The notes under the pieces are model-generated. The model had not been told where the DNA came from. It made no database searches and saw only the letters and a program-made list of their open reading frames with translations. The translations under genes were made by a program, and so were the position numbers. A stretch of 41,477 nt of DNA from Paludibacteraceae bacterium (lineage in GTDB: Bacteria > Bacteroidota > Bacteroidia > Bacteroidales > Paludibacteraceae), in contig JAIKXR010000021.1 of NCBI GenBank assembly GCA_024683975.1, positions 1 through 41,477 on the forward strand, in the 5' to 3' direction. This document shows, piece by piece, positions 1 to 8,389 of the stretch. The stretch's first letter is position 1. Every line of letters begins with the position of its first letter.

Positions 1-20
1 ATATCTATTGTGTATATATT

Positions 21-97
21 GTATATCTAACGTATATCTAACGTATATCTATCGTATATCTAACGTATATCTAACGTATATCTAACGTGTATCTAAC
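21..97. repeat. 11-bp tandem repeat array (about 7 copies)
   Basis: Seven head-to-tail copies of GTATATCTAAC, with one A-to-T change in copy 3 (43-53) and one A-to-G change in copy 7 (87-97). Positions 1-20 look like two more decayed copies. The unit is close to one helical turn of DNA. No convincing gene overlaps it. Copy number in such arrays usually varies by slippage; that is inference here. Confidence 0.9.
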
Positions 98-215
98 GTA
101 GTTGATTGCTGCCAACTCGCGGAAAAGACGGTAATTGGTTGTGATATATGCAAGGGATTTTGGCTGCGAGATATGCAAAAGACTTTTTACAAATAATGCA
201 TTTTCAGCCAGCACC

Positions 216-283
216 CATAAGACATGTTTCATAAGACATATCATAAGACATGTTACATAAGACATATTACATACATGTCATGA
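216..283. repeat. 12-14 bp degenerate tandem repeat (CATAAGACAT core)
   Basis: Four copies of a CATAAGACAT core start at 216, 230, 242 and 256, separated by GTTT, AT, GTTA and ATTA. A decayed fifth copy follows near 270-283. It lies between the 11-bp array and the terminator of the heat-shock gene. Positions 98-215 between the two arrays hold nothing I recognise. Confidence 0.85.
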
Positions 284-295
284 GGTAATATACCA

Positions 296-327
296 TAAAA
301 AGAGACCGCCTACAGAGCAGGCGGTCC
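296..327 (-). terminator. Intrinsic terminator of the small heat-shock gene
   Basis: Perfect 8-bp inverted repeat GACCGCCT (304-311) / AGGCGGTC (319-326) with a 7-nt loop. On the minus strand the stem is followed by a T-rich run (TCTCTTTTTATG). It lies about 45 bp past the stop codon of the Hsp20 gene, as expected for a rho-independent terminator. Confidence 0.85.
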
Positions 328-369
328 CGATCACAAACGGAGGTTAAGAAGCACTCCGGGAATTCACAC

Positions 370-807
370 TTACTGAATATCAATCACGCGGGTGGGCTGT
401 TTAAGCACTTGCGGCTCCAGTTTCGGCAACTCGACACTCAGCACTCCGTGCTCCATCTTTGCCGAAATAGCCTCTTTATCCACGTCGTCGGGCAAGAGCA
501 ACGACTGCTCAAAGCGGCTGTAATTGAACTCGTGACGCAAGAACTTACGGTTCTTCCTCTCCTCTTTCTGCTCTTCCTTCTTCTCCATGAATATAACCAG
601 TTCGTTCCGGTCATTGACATGGATCTTGAAGTCGTCTTTTGTCATTCCCGCTGCGGCAATCTCGACGTGATAAGACTTCTCATCCTCCTCCACATTGATA
701 GCAGGAGTCGTCATTCCGCCTGTGCGGACAACAGGCCATTCATCACTCAAAAAATCATTGAACAAACTCGGGAGCCAATTCTGCTCATGTCTTAACATAG
801 GTAACAT
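370..807 (-). CDS. Small heat-shock protein, Hsp20/alpha-crystallin family
   Basis: 145 residues, normal for bacterial IbpA/Hsp20 proteins. These are ATP-independent cytoplasmic holdases that bind unfolding proteins for later refolding by DnaK/ClpB. The alpha-crystallin domain spans about residues 33-135: it opens with PAINVEEDEKSYHVEIAAAG, and the signature GVLSVELPK lies near the end. A C-terminal VIDI resembles the I-x-I anchor used for oligomer assembly. The N-terminal arm (MLPMLRHEQNWLPSLFNDF) is typical of Bacteroidota members. A start at the second Met (residue 4) is possible. The gene stands alone with its own terminator. A clear housekeeping promoter is not visible upstream; an odd TCTGCCAA cluster lies about 110-150 bp upstream. 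The family assignment is secure, the specific role is not. Confidence 0.95.
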   Translation of the reverse strand: MLPMLRHEQNWLPSLFNDFLSDEWPVVRTGGMTTPAINVEEDEKSYHVEIAAAGMTKDDFKIHVNDRNELVIFMEKKEEQKEERKNRKFLRHEFNYSRFEQSLLLPDDVDKEAISAKMEHGVLSVELPKLEPQVLKQPTRVIDIQ

Positions 808-918
808 ATCTCAAAAAATTTAAAGTTGAACATTTCTTTCAGTATCCCATCAACCCGTCCGGCCGATTTCGTACTGCTTTCACAAGGAGATATTCAATAC
901 CCGTGCCAACATCAATAA

Positions 919-957
919 TCTGCCAACAGTCTGCCAAAATGGCAGTCAATCTGCCAA
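919..957. promoter_or_regulatory. TCTGCCAA repeat cluster with CTGCCA-TGGCAG palindrome
   Basis: Three copies of TCTGCCAA start at 919, 930 and 950, and a perfect CTGCCA-AAA-TGGCAG palindrome covers 931-945. It lies in the 309-bp divergent gap between the Hsp20 gene and efp. It could be an operator. Read on the minus strand it also contains GG-N10-GC spacings as in sigma-54 promoters. Function is unproven. The rest of the gap (808-918) shows nothing recognisable. Confidence 0.4.
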
Positions 958-991
958 TCCGCGCAAAATATTCAGAAAACGCCCCCAACTA

Positions 992-1022
992 TTGGAGGTG
1001 AAAAAAGAAAAACGTACCTTTG
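992..1022 (+). promoter_or_regulatory. Bacteroidota-type promoter for efp
   Basis: TTG at 992-994 (-33 element) and TACCTTTG at 1015-1022 (-7 element, consensus TAnnTTTG) are 20 bp apart, matching the primary sigma factor promoter of Bacteroides. It would start a transcript near 1030, about 90 nt ahead of the efp start codon. Confidence 0.75.
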
Positions 1023-1116
1023 CGCGTTTTTAGGCACTTTGTAAGCGCGGACAAAGCGCTTTGCCTGACATTTGACACGCAGAACAAAGAACAAAAACAC
1101 AAACCAATATACAACT

Positions 1117-1680
1117 ATGATTAACTCACAAGACATCAAGAACGGCGTATGCATTCGTATGGACGGCCGTCTCTATTTCGTTATTGAATTCCTTCATGTC
1201 AAACCCGGTAAAGGCAACACGATTATGCGCGTCAAATTCAAGGACGTGGTTGACGGTCGCGTGCTTGAACGCCGCTTCAATATCGGCGAGAAACTCGAAG
1301 ACGTACGCGTTGAACGCCGTCCCTACCAGTACCTTTATACGGACGGACAAGACTACATTTTCATGAACCAAGAGACCTATGAGCAAGTGCCTATCGCTCA
1401 CGACCTCATAACCGGTGTGGACTTTCTTAAAGAAGGAATGGTATGCGATGTTGTATCCGACGCTTCCACAGACACCATTCTATTCGCCGAGCTGCCCACG
1501 AAGGTGGAACTTGCCATCGCCTACACCGAACCCGGTCTGAAAGGCGACACAGCCACCAACACTCTCAAACCCGCCAAACTTGAGACGGGTGCCGAGATAC
1601 GCGTGCCGCTCTTCATCAACGAAGGCGAGATAGTCCGCGTTGACACACGTGACGGCAGCTATTGCGAAAGAGTACGCTAA
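1117..1680 (+). CDS. efp: Translation elongation factor P
   Basis: 187 residues, the family's usual size. EF-P binds the ribosome between the P and E sites and relieves stalling at consecutive prolines. The N-terminal KOW-like domain carries the tip loop KPGKGN with Lys32, the position that is modified in some bacteria. The central OB domain and the C-terminal OB domain (VPLFINEGEIVRVDTRDGSY) follow. An in-frame ATG at 1072 would add 15 polar, Lys/Thr-rich residues that the family lacks, so I take the ATG at 1117. No Shine-Dalgarno sequence precedes it, as is usual in this phylum. I did not identify a modification enzyme (EpmA/B-type) in the window. The gene is followed after 113 bp by tig and may share its transcript. 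Confidence 0.97.
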   Translation: MINSQDIKNGVCIRMDGRLYFVIEFLHVKPGKGNTIMRVKFKDVVDGRVLERRFNIGEKLEDVRVERRPYQYLYTDGQDYIFMNQETYEQVPIAHDLITGVDFLKEGMVCDVVSDASTDTILFAELPTKVELAIAYTEPGLKGDTATNTLKPAKLETGAEIRVPLFINEGEIVRVDTRDGSYCERVR

Positions 1681-1793
1681 TGCCCGACCCATTACCGCAA
1701 CAACATCCCATTAGGCGGACACATCTAACTTTACGGGTGCGTTCGTCTATTGCGATTATCTTTACGTAAAACTAAAAAAGACAATATAAGACA

Positions 1794-3128
1794 ATGCAAA
1801 TCACAATGTCAGAGGTGCAAAACCTCCAAGCGCAAATCACTCTCGTGATACAACCCGAAGACTATCAGGAACAGGTGGAAAAAGAGATTCGCCAACTTCG
1901 TCAGAAAGCACAAATACCCGGATTCCGCGCAGGCAACGTCCCCAAGAGCCTCATCAAAAAGATGTACGGCAAAAACGTTCTTGCCGAGGTTATCAACAAA
2001 GAGACAGGCGTCTCGCTGCAAAAATATATTGAAGAGAACAAACTCCACGTTCTCGGCGAACCTCTTCCCAACGAGGAGCAAAACCAAAAAGTTGATCTCG
2101 AATTCGACAACACATTCACCTTCGTCTTCGACATCGCGCTTGCACCCGAGCTTGACACCAAGATGACCGGCAAAAACAAGATCACGTACTACAGGGTGAA
2201 GGTCACCGATGAAATGGTTGACAACCAAGTAAGGAGTTATGCCGACCGCTACGGCTCATATCAAGAGGCTGAAGAGACCGCCGAAAACGACATCATCCGC
2301 GGCACAATCAAGGAGAACAAAGAAGACGGCATAGTAAAGGAAGACGCTGTACTCAACCCGCGCTACATGAAAAACGAAGAGACAAAGAAGCTGTTCACAG
2401 GTCTCAAGAAAGGCGCAAGCGTCACATTCGACCCGATGAAAGCCTTTGAAAGCGAAGTGGAAACGGCTTCCCTTCTCGGCATCGACAAAGAGACCGCCAA
2501 AGGACTCACCAGCGAATTCACCATGACCATCAATTCCATCTCACGCCACACTCCCGCCGCTATCGACGGCGAACTGTTCGCCAAGATTTACGGAGAGAAC
2601 AACATCAAGGACGAGGCTGACTTCCGCAACCGTGTGCGCGAAGAAATACAAGGCAATATGGACCAGGACAGCGAATACAAGTTCGGTCTCGATGTAAGAG
2701 AAGCCTTCATGAAGAAACTAGAAAAAGCCGATCTTCCTGAAGCCTTCCTCCGCCGCTGGATCAAACTCAACAACGAGAAAATGACCGACGAGGAATTAGA
2801 CAAGCAGTTCCCGCAGATGATTCAGGAGTTCAAGTGGCAACTCGCCAAGGACCAGCTCATGCAACAACTTGACATCAAAGTTGAAAAAGAGGATGTAGAA
2901 GCCTACGCCAAGAAAGTGGCCAAAATGCAATTCATGCAGTATGGGCTTATGCACATCGAAGACCAGTACCTCGACAATTTCGCACAAGAAATGCTCAAGA
3001 AAGACGACCAACTTCGCAATATAGTTGAGCGCGTCGCCGAAGAAAAAATCTTCGAAGCAGAGAAGAAAATAATGAAAGTGGAAGAGAAAGAAATCTCCCA
3101 AGAAGATTTCAGCAAACTCTTCGCATAA
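1794..3128 (+). CDS. tig: Trigger factor (ribosome-associated chaperone)
   Basis: 444 residues. Trigger factor docks at the ribosomal exit tunnel and shields nascent chains. The N-terminal ribosome-binding domain (about residues 1-130) contains the signature GFRAGNVP in the loop that contacts ribosomal protein L23. The middle region (about 145-245), which is an FKBP-like prolyl isomerase in E. coli, is poorly conserved here, as in other Bacteroidota homologues, so isomerase activity is doubtful. The C-terminal part is long, helical and charge-rich, consistent with the chaperone arms. ATG at 1794 and ATG at 1806 (Met5) are both plausible starts. It follows efp and precedes an mpl-like gene by only 20 bp, so a translation/folding to cell-wall run of genes on one strand is likely co-transcribed. 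Confidence 0.95.
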   Translation: MQITMSEVQNLQAQITLVIQPEDYQEQVEKEIRQLRQKAQIPGFRAGNVPKSLIKKMYGKNVLAEVINKETGVSLQKYIEENKLHVLGEPLPNEEQNQKVDLEFDNTFTFVFDIALAPELDTKMTGKNKITYYRVKVTDEMVDNQVRSYADRYGSYQEAEETAENDIIRGTIKENKEDGIVKEDAVLNPRYMKNEETKKLFTGLKKGASVTFDPMKAFESEVETASLLGIDKETAKGLTSEFTMTINSISRHTPAAIDGELFAKIYGENNIKDEADFRNRVREEIQGNMDQDSEYKFGLDVREAFMKKLEKADLPEAFLRRWIKLNNEKMTDEELDKQFPQMIQEFKWQLAKDQLMQQLDIKVEKEDVEAYAKKVAKMQFMQYGLMHIEDQYLDNFAQEMLKKDDQLRNIVERVAEEKIFEAEKKIMKVEEKEISQEDFSKLFA

Positions 3129-3148
3129 AATCTCACAACTTGCCGCGT

Positions 3149-4468
3149 ATGCACGTGCATTTTATCGCTATCGGAGGCGCAGCCATGCACAATCTTGCCA
3201 TGGAGCTCGCCGCCCGAAAACATTACACAGTCACAGGGTCGGATGATGAGATATTCGACCCTGCTCTTTCACACCTGCGTGAAGCAGGACTGCTACCCGA
3301 GCAAACGGGATGGCATCCCGAAAACATCACCACCGATATTGACGCCGTCATTCTTGGCATGCACGCCCGTGAGGACAACCCCGAACTCGTCAGGGCAAGA
3401 GAACTGAACATACCCATCTACTCATTCCCGCAGTACCTTTACGAGCAGACGAAAGACAAAACACGCATAGTAGTAGCAGGGTCTCACGGCAAGACCACCA
3501 CCACCGCTATGATTCTCTATGTTCTCCGTCAACTCGGTATCGAAACCGATTATATGGTAGGAGCGCAGATAACGGGCTTTGAACGTATGGTGCGCTTGTC
3601 CGATACCGCCAAGTATGCCGTTTTTGAGGGTGACGAGTACCTTACATCCCCACTCGACCGACGTTCCAAGTTCCTTTGGTACCACCCCCATACAGCCATC
3701 CTTACAGGCATAGCGTGGGACCATATCAATGTTTTCCCGACTTGGGATCTTTACGTTGACACTTTCCGCCAGTTCACGCGGACCATCAACGACACACTGA
3801 TATACTTTGAGCAAGACCCCGTACTTGCGCAGCTTGCCGCCGAATCACAAAACATCCGTTGCATCCCATACAACGCTTACAACGGCGATGTGCCAATGCA
3901 AGTATTCGGCAAACACAATATGCAAAACCTTCAGGCAGCCTGCCTCGCCTGCCAACAGACAGGTATAACACCCGAAGTCTTTTATGACAAGATATCTACT
4001 TTCACCGGTGCGGACAACCGACTTGAAAAGATAGCCGAGACCAGTTCTTTTGCAGCCTACAAAGACTTTGCCCACTCCCCTTCCAAACTCCGTGCCACCA
4101 TCAACGCGGTCCGCGAACGATATCCAGATAGGCAACTCATCGCCTGTATGGAACTGCACACTTTCTCGTCGCTAACGGCTGATTTTCTGCCGCAATACAA
4201 AGACTCAATGCGCGAAGCAGACGTGCCAATCGTATATTACAACCAACACGTTATCGAGCACAAGCACCTTGCCCCCATCTCACCCGATGATGTCAAGTCC
4301 GCTTTCTGTCAGCCTAACCTCCAAGTCTTTACAGACAGCCAGTTACTAAAAGACCACCTTCTCAGTCAGAACTACCGCAACTCTGTTCTGCTGCTTATGT
4401 CCAGCGGCACTTTCGACGGCATCAACGTTACCGACCTCACCAAACATATTATCCAAAACAATAACTAA
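3149..4468 (+). CDS. mpl: Mpl-type Mur ligase (UDP-MurNAc:murein tripeptide ligase)
   Basis: 439 residues. Mpl attaches the recovered tripeptide L-Ala-gamma-D-Glu-meso-DAP to UDP-N-acetylmuramate, recycling cell-wall peptide in the cytoplasm. An N-terminal nucleotide-binding fold begins FIAIGGAAMHNLA. The central ATP-binding loop is GSHGKTTT (residues 111-118). The Mur ligase middle domain includes a conserved EGDEY stretch and the IAWDHINVF segment, followed by the C-terminal Mur domain. The open frame can be extended to a TTG at 3140, but ATG at 3149 gives the N-terminus expected for the family. The stop is 2 bp from the next gene, so the two are an operon. MurC is the closest alternative; the MHNLA N-terminus favours Mpl. 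Confidence 0.85.
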   Translation: MHVHFIAIGGAAMHNLAMELAARKHYTVTGSDDEIFDPALSHLREAGLLPEQTGWHPENITTDIDAVILGMHAREDNPELVRARELNIPIYSFPQYLYEQTKDKTRIVVAGSHGKTTTTAMILYVLRQLGIETDYMVGAQITGFERMVRLSDTAKYAVFEGDEYLTSPLDRRSKFLWYHPHTAILTGIAWDHINVFPTWDLYVDTFRQFTRTINDTLIYFEQDPVLAQLAAESQNIRCIPYNAYNGDVPMQVFGKHNMQNLQAACLACQQTGITPEVFYDKISTFTGADNRLEKIAETSSFAAYKDFAHSPSKLRATINAVRERYPDRQLIACMELHTFSSLTADFLPQYKDSMREADVPIVYYNQHVIEHKHLAPISPDDVKSAFCQPNLQVFTDSQLLKDHLLSQNYRNSVLLLMSSGTFDGINVTDLTKHIIQNNN

Positions 4469-4470
4469 AC

Positions 4471-4896
4471 ATGTCACCCGAAAAGCAACTACAACGTGAC
4501 CACCTCTATATGAAGATGGCACGCACGTGGGCTGAAAACTCCTACTGCAAACGCCGCCAAGTGGGTGCTCTGCTTGTCAACGACAATATGATCATCTCCG
4601 ATGGCTACAACGGCACTCCGTCGGGTTTTGAGAACAACTGCGAAGACGACAACAACGTCAGCCTTCCTTACGTTCTCCATGCCGAAGCCAACGCCATAAC
4701 CAAGGTGGCACGCTCCAACAACTCGAGCAACGGAGCCACACTATATGTAACCGCCTCCCCCTGTATGGAATGCGCCAAACTCATCATCCAGTCAGGTATC
4801 CAGCGTGTCGTCTATGGCGAGAACTACCGCATAATGGACGGTGTGGAGCTACTCCGCAGGGCAGGGATACAAGTGGACTATATGCCTCAGCAATAA
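4471..4896 (+). CDS. Deoxycytidylate (dCMP) deaminase
   Basis: 141 residues. dCMP deaminase makes dUMP from dCMP and so supplies thymidylate synthesis. The zinc site of the cytidine/deoxycytidylate deaminase family is complete: His70-Ala-Glu72 (HAEANAI) with Glu72 as proton shuttle, and Pro97-Cys98-Met-Glu-Cys101 (PCMECAK). The YNGTPSGF segment near residue 46 is typical of ComEB-like dCMP deaminases rather than cytidine deaminases. It begins 2 bp after the mpl stop, which indicates coupled translation. It is separated by 58 bp from the S41 protease gene. Whether it is regulated allosterically by dCTP/dTTP cannot be told from what I can see. Confidence 0.9.
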   Translation: MSPEKQLQRDHLYMKMARTWAENSYCKRRQVGALLVNDNMIISDGYNGTPSGFENNCEDDNNVSLPYVLHAEANAITKVARSNNSSNGATLYVTASPCMECAKLIIQSGIQRVVYGENYRIMDGVELLRRAGIQVDYMPQQ

Positions 4897-4954
4897 GACC
4901 ATTGGCATACATTTTGTACTTTATCCGGGGTACACTATAAAAACTTTATAACCA

Positions 4955-6574
4955 ATGAAAAAATACATCTATCCCACCATCGCCGTTCTAACTCTCGTTC
5001 TCGGCTTTTTTGTAGGTAACGCCGTTTCCAATCGTGCGCAAGCACAAAAAATGATTATCAACAACGGACAAGTGTTTCTCGAACCTACAAAACTTGACCA
5101 ACTCCTCCTGCTCATTCAGAAAGGTTACGTCGAACCAATCGATACAGACTCACTCACCGAAGAAGTGATGACCGAAGTGGTGCAAAAACTTGATCCCCAC
5201 TCCGCATATATACCCAAGAAAGACCTTGAGATGGTCAATTCCGAACTCGCAGCCAGTTTTTCCGGCATAGGCGTACAGTTCCATATCGAAAACGACACCG
5301 TTCACGTTGTCAGCGTTGTTTCCGGCGGACCGTCAGAAGGGGTGGGACTGCTTGCTGGTGACAAAATAATCGAAGTGGACGATTCGGTTTTCGTAGGTAA
5401 GAAAATCACCAACGAGAAAGTCATGCACACTCTGCGCGGCGAGAAAGGCACACAAGTCAAAATCGGGATATTACGTTCAGGCACCGATGAGACACTCCAT
5501 TTCACCATCACACGCGGTGACATTCCCACCCATTCAGTCAATGCCAAATTCATTATTCCAATCGCCAATAATCAGAAAACAGGCTTTGTCCGGGTTGATA
5601 AATTCGGGGAAGACACCTATCAGGAGTTCCTCTCAGCTCTTTCTTATCTCCGCGCGCAAGGCGCCACATCGTATATAGTTGACCTTCGCGAAAACTCCGG
5701 CGGATTCATGGGCGAAGCCATCAATATGGCTAACGAGTTTCTTGACAACAACGACCTCATAGTCTATGCCGAAGGAAGAGCCTACCCGCGTATGGAATCG
5801 CGTGCCACAGGTACAGGACGGTTCAAGAAAGAACAACTCGTTGTCCTCATTGACAATTTCTCCGCTTCCGCTTCCGAGATTTTCTCGGGAGCAATGCAGG
5901 ATAACGACCGTGCGACCATCATTGGCAGACGCTCATTCGGCAAAGGACTTGTTCAACAACAAATACCTTTCACCGACGGCAGCGCGCTCCGCCTCACCGT
6001 GGCAAGATACTATATACCTTCCGGAAGGTGTATTCAAAAACCTTATACCCGCGGCGAACAGGATAATTACCAGATGGAACTCTTCGAGCGTTTCAACCAC
6101 GGCGAACTCTTCTCCGCAGACAGCATACACTTTACCGACACGACCAAGTACTACACAAAGAAAGGACGTATCGTTCACGGCGGTGGCGGTATAATGCCCG
6201 ACATCTTCGTAGGCCGCGACACAACTCTTTATACCAAGTACTACAACCAAGTCGCCAACCGTGCTTATACCTATCAGTTCGCTTACCACTATGTTGACCA
6301 ACACCGTAAAGAACTGGAAAAATACAAAACGTGGCAATCTCTTGAGCAGCATCTGATCAAAGCCAACTGGTTGCCACAATTCGTGGATTTCTGTCAGAAG
6401 AAAGGTATTGCACCTGTTGACAAAGACATAGCCGTTTCGCGCCCGCTCATCGAGCGAATAGTCAATGCTTACATAGTACGCAACATGCTCGGCGAAGAAG
6501 GTTTCTTCCCTCTCTTCGAACGTGACGATGAAATAACCAAACGGGCTATCCAATACCTGTCAACCGGTAAATAA
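4955..6574 (+). CDS. ctpA: S41 family C-terminal processing peptidase
   Basis: 539 residues. These envelope proteases cut proteins from their C-termini. A single N-terminal hydrophobic segment (about residues 5-25) acts as signal or anchor, placing the enzyme in the periplasm. A PDZ domain follows (about 90-185, with SGIGVQF and the LLAGDKIIEVDD loop). The S41 catalytic domain contains DLRENSGG (substrate-gripping strand) and the catalytic Ser305 in NFSASASEI, with the lysine general base at Lys330 in RRSFGKG, 25 residues apart as in E. coli Prc. About 200 residues beyond the catalytic core form a C-terminal extension common in Bacteroidota members. The next gene, rpe, begins 17 bp later on the same strand, so they probably share a transcript. 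Confidence 0.93.
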   Translation: MKKYIYPTIAVLTLVLGFFVGNAVSNRAQAQKMIINNGQVFLEPTKLDQLLLLIQKGYVEPIDTDSLTEEVMTEVVQKLDPHSAYIPKKDLEMVNSELAASFSGIGVQFHIENDTVHVVSVVSGGPSEGVGLLAGDKIIEVDDSVFVGKKITNEKVMHTLRGEKGTQVKIGILRSGTDETLHFTITRGDIPTHSVNAKFIIPIANNQKTGFVRVDKFGEDTYQEFLSALSYLRAQGATSYIVDLRENSGGFMGEAINMANEFLDNNDLIVYAEGRAYPRMESRATGTGRFKKEQLVVLIDNFSASASEIFSGAMQDNDRATIIGRRSFGKGLVQQQIPFTDGSALRLTVARYYIPSGRCIQKPYTRGEQDNYQMELFERFNHGELFSADSIHFTDTTKYYTKKGRIVHGGGGIMPDIFVGRDTTLYTKYYNQVANRAYTYQFAYHYVDQHRKELEKYKTWQSLEQHLIKANWLPQFVDFCQKKGIAPVDKDIAVSRPLIERIVNAYIVRNMLGEEGFFPLFERDDEITKRAIQYLSTGK

Positions 6575-6591
6575 TCATATATCAGTTACCT

Positions 6592-7242
6592 ATGCGCGCC
6601 ATTGCACCATCCATTCTCAGTGCCGATTTCGGCAACCTTCGTCAGCAAATCGAACTCATCAACCACAGTGAAGCCGACCTCTTCCATATCGATGTGATGG
6701 ACGGCACTTTTGTCCCCAATATCTCCTTCGGTTTCCCTATAATGGAACCTCTCCAAAAATACGCTGAAAAACCATTGGACGTACATCTGATGATTGTTCA
6801 TCCTGAGAAGTACGTAGAGCGTTTTTGTGATGCAGGTGCCGCCAGTGTGGGTTTCCACCTCGAAGCGGTTGATGATCCACTGCCCATACTCGATCTCATC
6901 CGCAAGAAGAACGTCCGTACCTGCCTTACTATCAACCCCGATATTGATGTTCACCGCCTTGACCCATACCTCGACCAAGTGGATATGGTTCTTCTCATGT
7001 CCGTATTCGCAGGCTTTGGCGGACAAAAATTTATTCATGAGACACTTGACAAGATACGTTACGTCCGCTCCGAAATAACCCGCCGAAACCTTCCTACGCT
7101 AATAGAGGTTGACGGCGGTGTCAATATCAACAACGCCGGCGACATTTTTGCCGCCGGTGCTGACATTCTGGTTGCCGGCAGTGCAGTCTTTCACTCTGCC
7201 AATCCCGCCGAAGCCATACGTGCTATGAAGCATAGTGCGTAG
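6592..7242 (+). CDS. rpe: Ribulose-phosphate 3-epimerase
   Basis: 216 residues, standard length. Rpe interconverts ribulose 5-phosphate and xylulose 5-phosphate in the pentose phosphate pathway. It is a TIM barrel with metal-binding residues in the first strands: His32-x-Asp34 within HIDVMDGTFVPN, then the LMIVHP strand and the VDGGVN strand that carries the second catalytic Asp. The phosphate-binding end is VAGSAVF. Its last 20 bp overlap the end of the convergent degQ-like gene. No terminator fits between the two, so readthrough antisense RNA is possible. Confidence 0.96.
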   Translation: MRAIAPSILSADFGNLRQQIELINHSEADLFHIDVMDGTFVPNISFGFPIMEPLQKYAEKPLDVHLMIVHPEKYVERFCDAGAASVGFHLEAVDDPLPILDLIRKKNVRTCLTINPDIDVHRLDPYLDQVDMVLLMSVFAGFGGQKFIHETLDKIRYVRSEITRRNLPTLIEVDGGVNINNAGDIFAAGADILVAGSAVFHSANPAEAIRAMKHSA

Positions 7243-8389
7243 TGGACACCAACTCTACTTGCAAGGTAATTCTTTCGCCGTTCCTCAGTATCACCACTGC
7301 TATCTTGTCGCCCGGGCGAGTCTTGCCTATAGCCACACGCAAATCGTTGGCTGACTGAATTTTGGCTCCATCAATCTGCAATATCACATCTCCGGTACGT
7401 ATGCCGGCCTGCTGCGCTGCCGAACCCTTAACCACATAGGCCACATAAGCTCCCTGCAAAGTGTTCAGCCCCGCCTCTTGCTGCAATTCAGGCGTTATAT
7501 CCATCGTCTGCACCCCTAACATCGCACGCTGCACACGGCCGTATTGCTGTATATCAGCCACCACTTTCTGAACTATATCGCTCGGCACTGCAAAAGCATA
7601 ACCCGCATACGAACCTGTCTGCGAGGCAATAGCTGTATTGATTCCGACCAACTCACCACGGGTATTGACCAACGCCCCTCCCGAATTGCCCGGATTGACA
7701 GCCGCATCCGTCTGAATGAACGACTCAATGCGCATATCCGTATTGATGATATTGATAGACCGGGCTTTAGCCGACACAATACCCGCAGTCACCGTTGATG
7801 TCAGATTGAAAGGATTACCGATAGCCAAGACCCATTCGCCTATCTTCAGCGCATCCGCATCGCCAAAAGCAATAGTCGGCAATCCCTCTGCCTCCACTTT
7901 CAGCAAAGCAATGTCCGTATTCGGGTCGGTTCCCACCAAACGAGCCTCAAACTCACGCTTATCGTTAAGCACCACCATTATGCGCTGCGCCCTTTCTATC
8001 ACGTGATTATTTGTCACTATATACCCGTCTTGAGAGATTATCACACCAGACCCAGAAGCCATCTGCACCTGCTGGCGAGGCTGTTGCATACCCTGTCCGA
8101 AAAAGAAATCCAAGAACGGGTCGGAATAAGAGCGCACCTGCGCGGCGTACAATGTCTTGACGTGTACAACCGCATTTACAGACGCCTCCGCCACATTAGT
8201 AAAATCCTCATCCGGCACAAACGATGCCAACGCCCCGCCCGCCGCCGATGATGATGTGGTCATATACAGCCCGTCTGACGTAATTGTCATAGGCTGTGAC
8301 TGAGAACGTTTGACAACATAATATGCACCGCCACCACCGGCAACAGCGCATATTACAATCAACAATAGAAATCCAAATAACTTTTTCAT
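7223..8389 (-). CDS. DegQ/HtrA-family periplasmic serine protease
   Basis: 388 residues. HtrA proteases degrade or hold misfolded envelope proteins. An N-terminal hydrophobic segment (about 4-26) is a signal or membrane anchor. The trypsin-like domain has the full triad: His129 (VTNNHVI), Asp159 (NTDIALLKV) and Ser236 (NPGNSGGAL). One PDZ domain closes the protein (about 285-380); E. coli DegP and DegQ have two, DegS has one, so the architecture is DegS-like although Bacteroidota genes are usually labelled Deg/Do. It lies 69 bp downstream of era on the same strand. A perfect 10-bp inverted repeat ends one base before the start codon and may control translation. Confidence 0.93.
   Translation of the reverse strand: MKKLFGFLLLIVICAVAGGGGAYYVVKRSQSQPMTITSDGLYMTTSSSAAGGALASFVPDEDFTNVAEASVNAVVHVKTLYAAQVRSYSDPFLDFFFGQGMQQPRQQVQMASGSGVIISQDGYIVTNNHVIERAQRIMVVLNDKREFEARLVGTDPNTDIALLKVEAEGLPTIAFGDADALKIGEWVLAIGNPFNLTSTVTAGIVSAKARSINIINTDMRIESFIQTDAAVNPGNSGGALVNTRGELVGINTAIASQTGSYAGYAFAVPSDIVQKVVADIQQYGRVQRAMLGVQTMDITPELQQEAGLNTLQGAYVAYVVKGSAAQQAGIRTGDVILQIDGAKIQSANDLRVAIGKTRPGDKIAVVILRNGERITLQVELVSTTHYAS

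Noticed and set aside
21..97. CRISPR array
   Set aside because: Units are only 11 bp and abut each other without unique spacers; no cas genes in the window.
71..265. 64-codon minus-strand frame across the tandem repeats
   Set aside because: Its codons are repeat-derived and low complexity; no start context and no recognisable family.
1681..1793. Separate promoter for tig
   Set aside because: TATCTTTA and TAACTTTA stretches occur, but without a TTG at 19-20 bp; evidence too weak to list.
3140..3148. TTG start for the mpl-like gene, 9 bp before the ATG
   Set aside because: The ATG at 3149 gives the N-terminus conserved in the family; three extra residues are unneeded.
5933..6553. 206-codon frame opposite the S41 protease
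   Set aside because: Antisense shadow of a gene with complete catalytic motifs.
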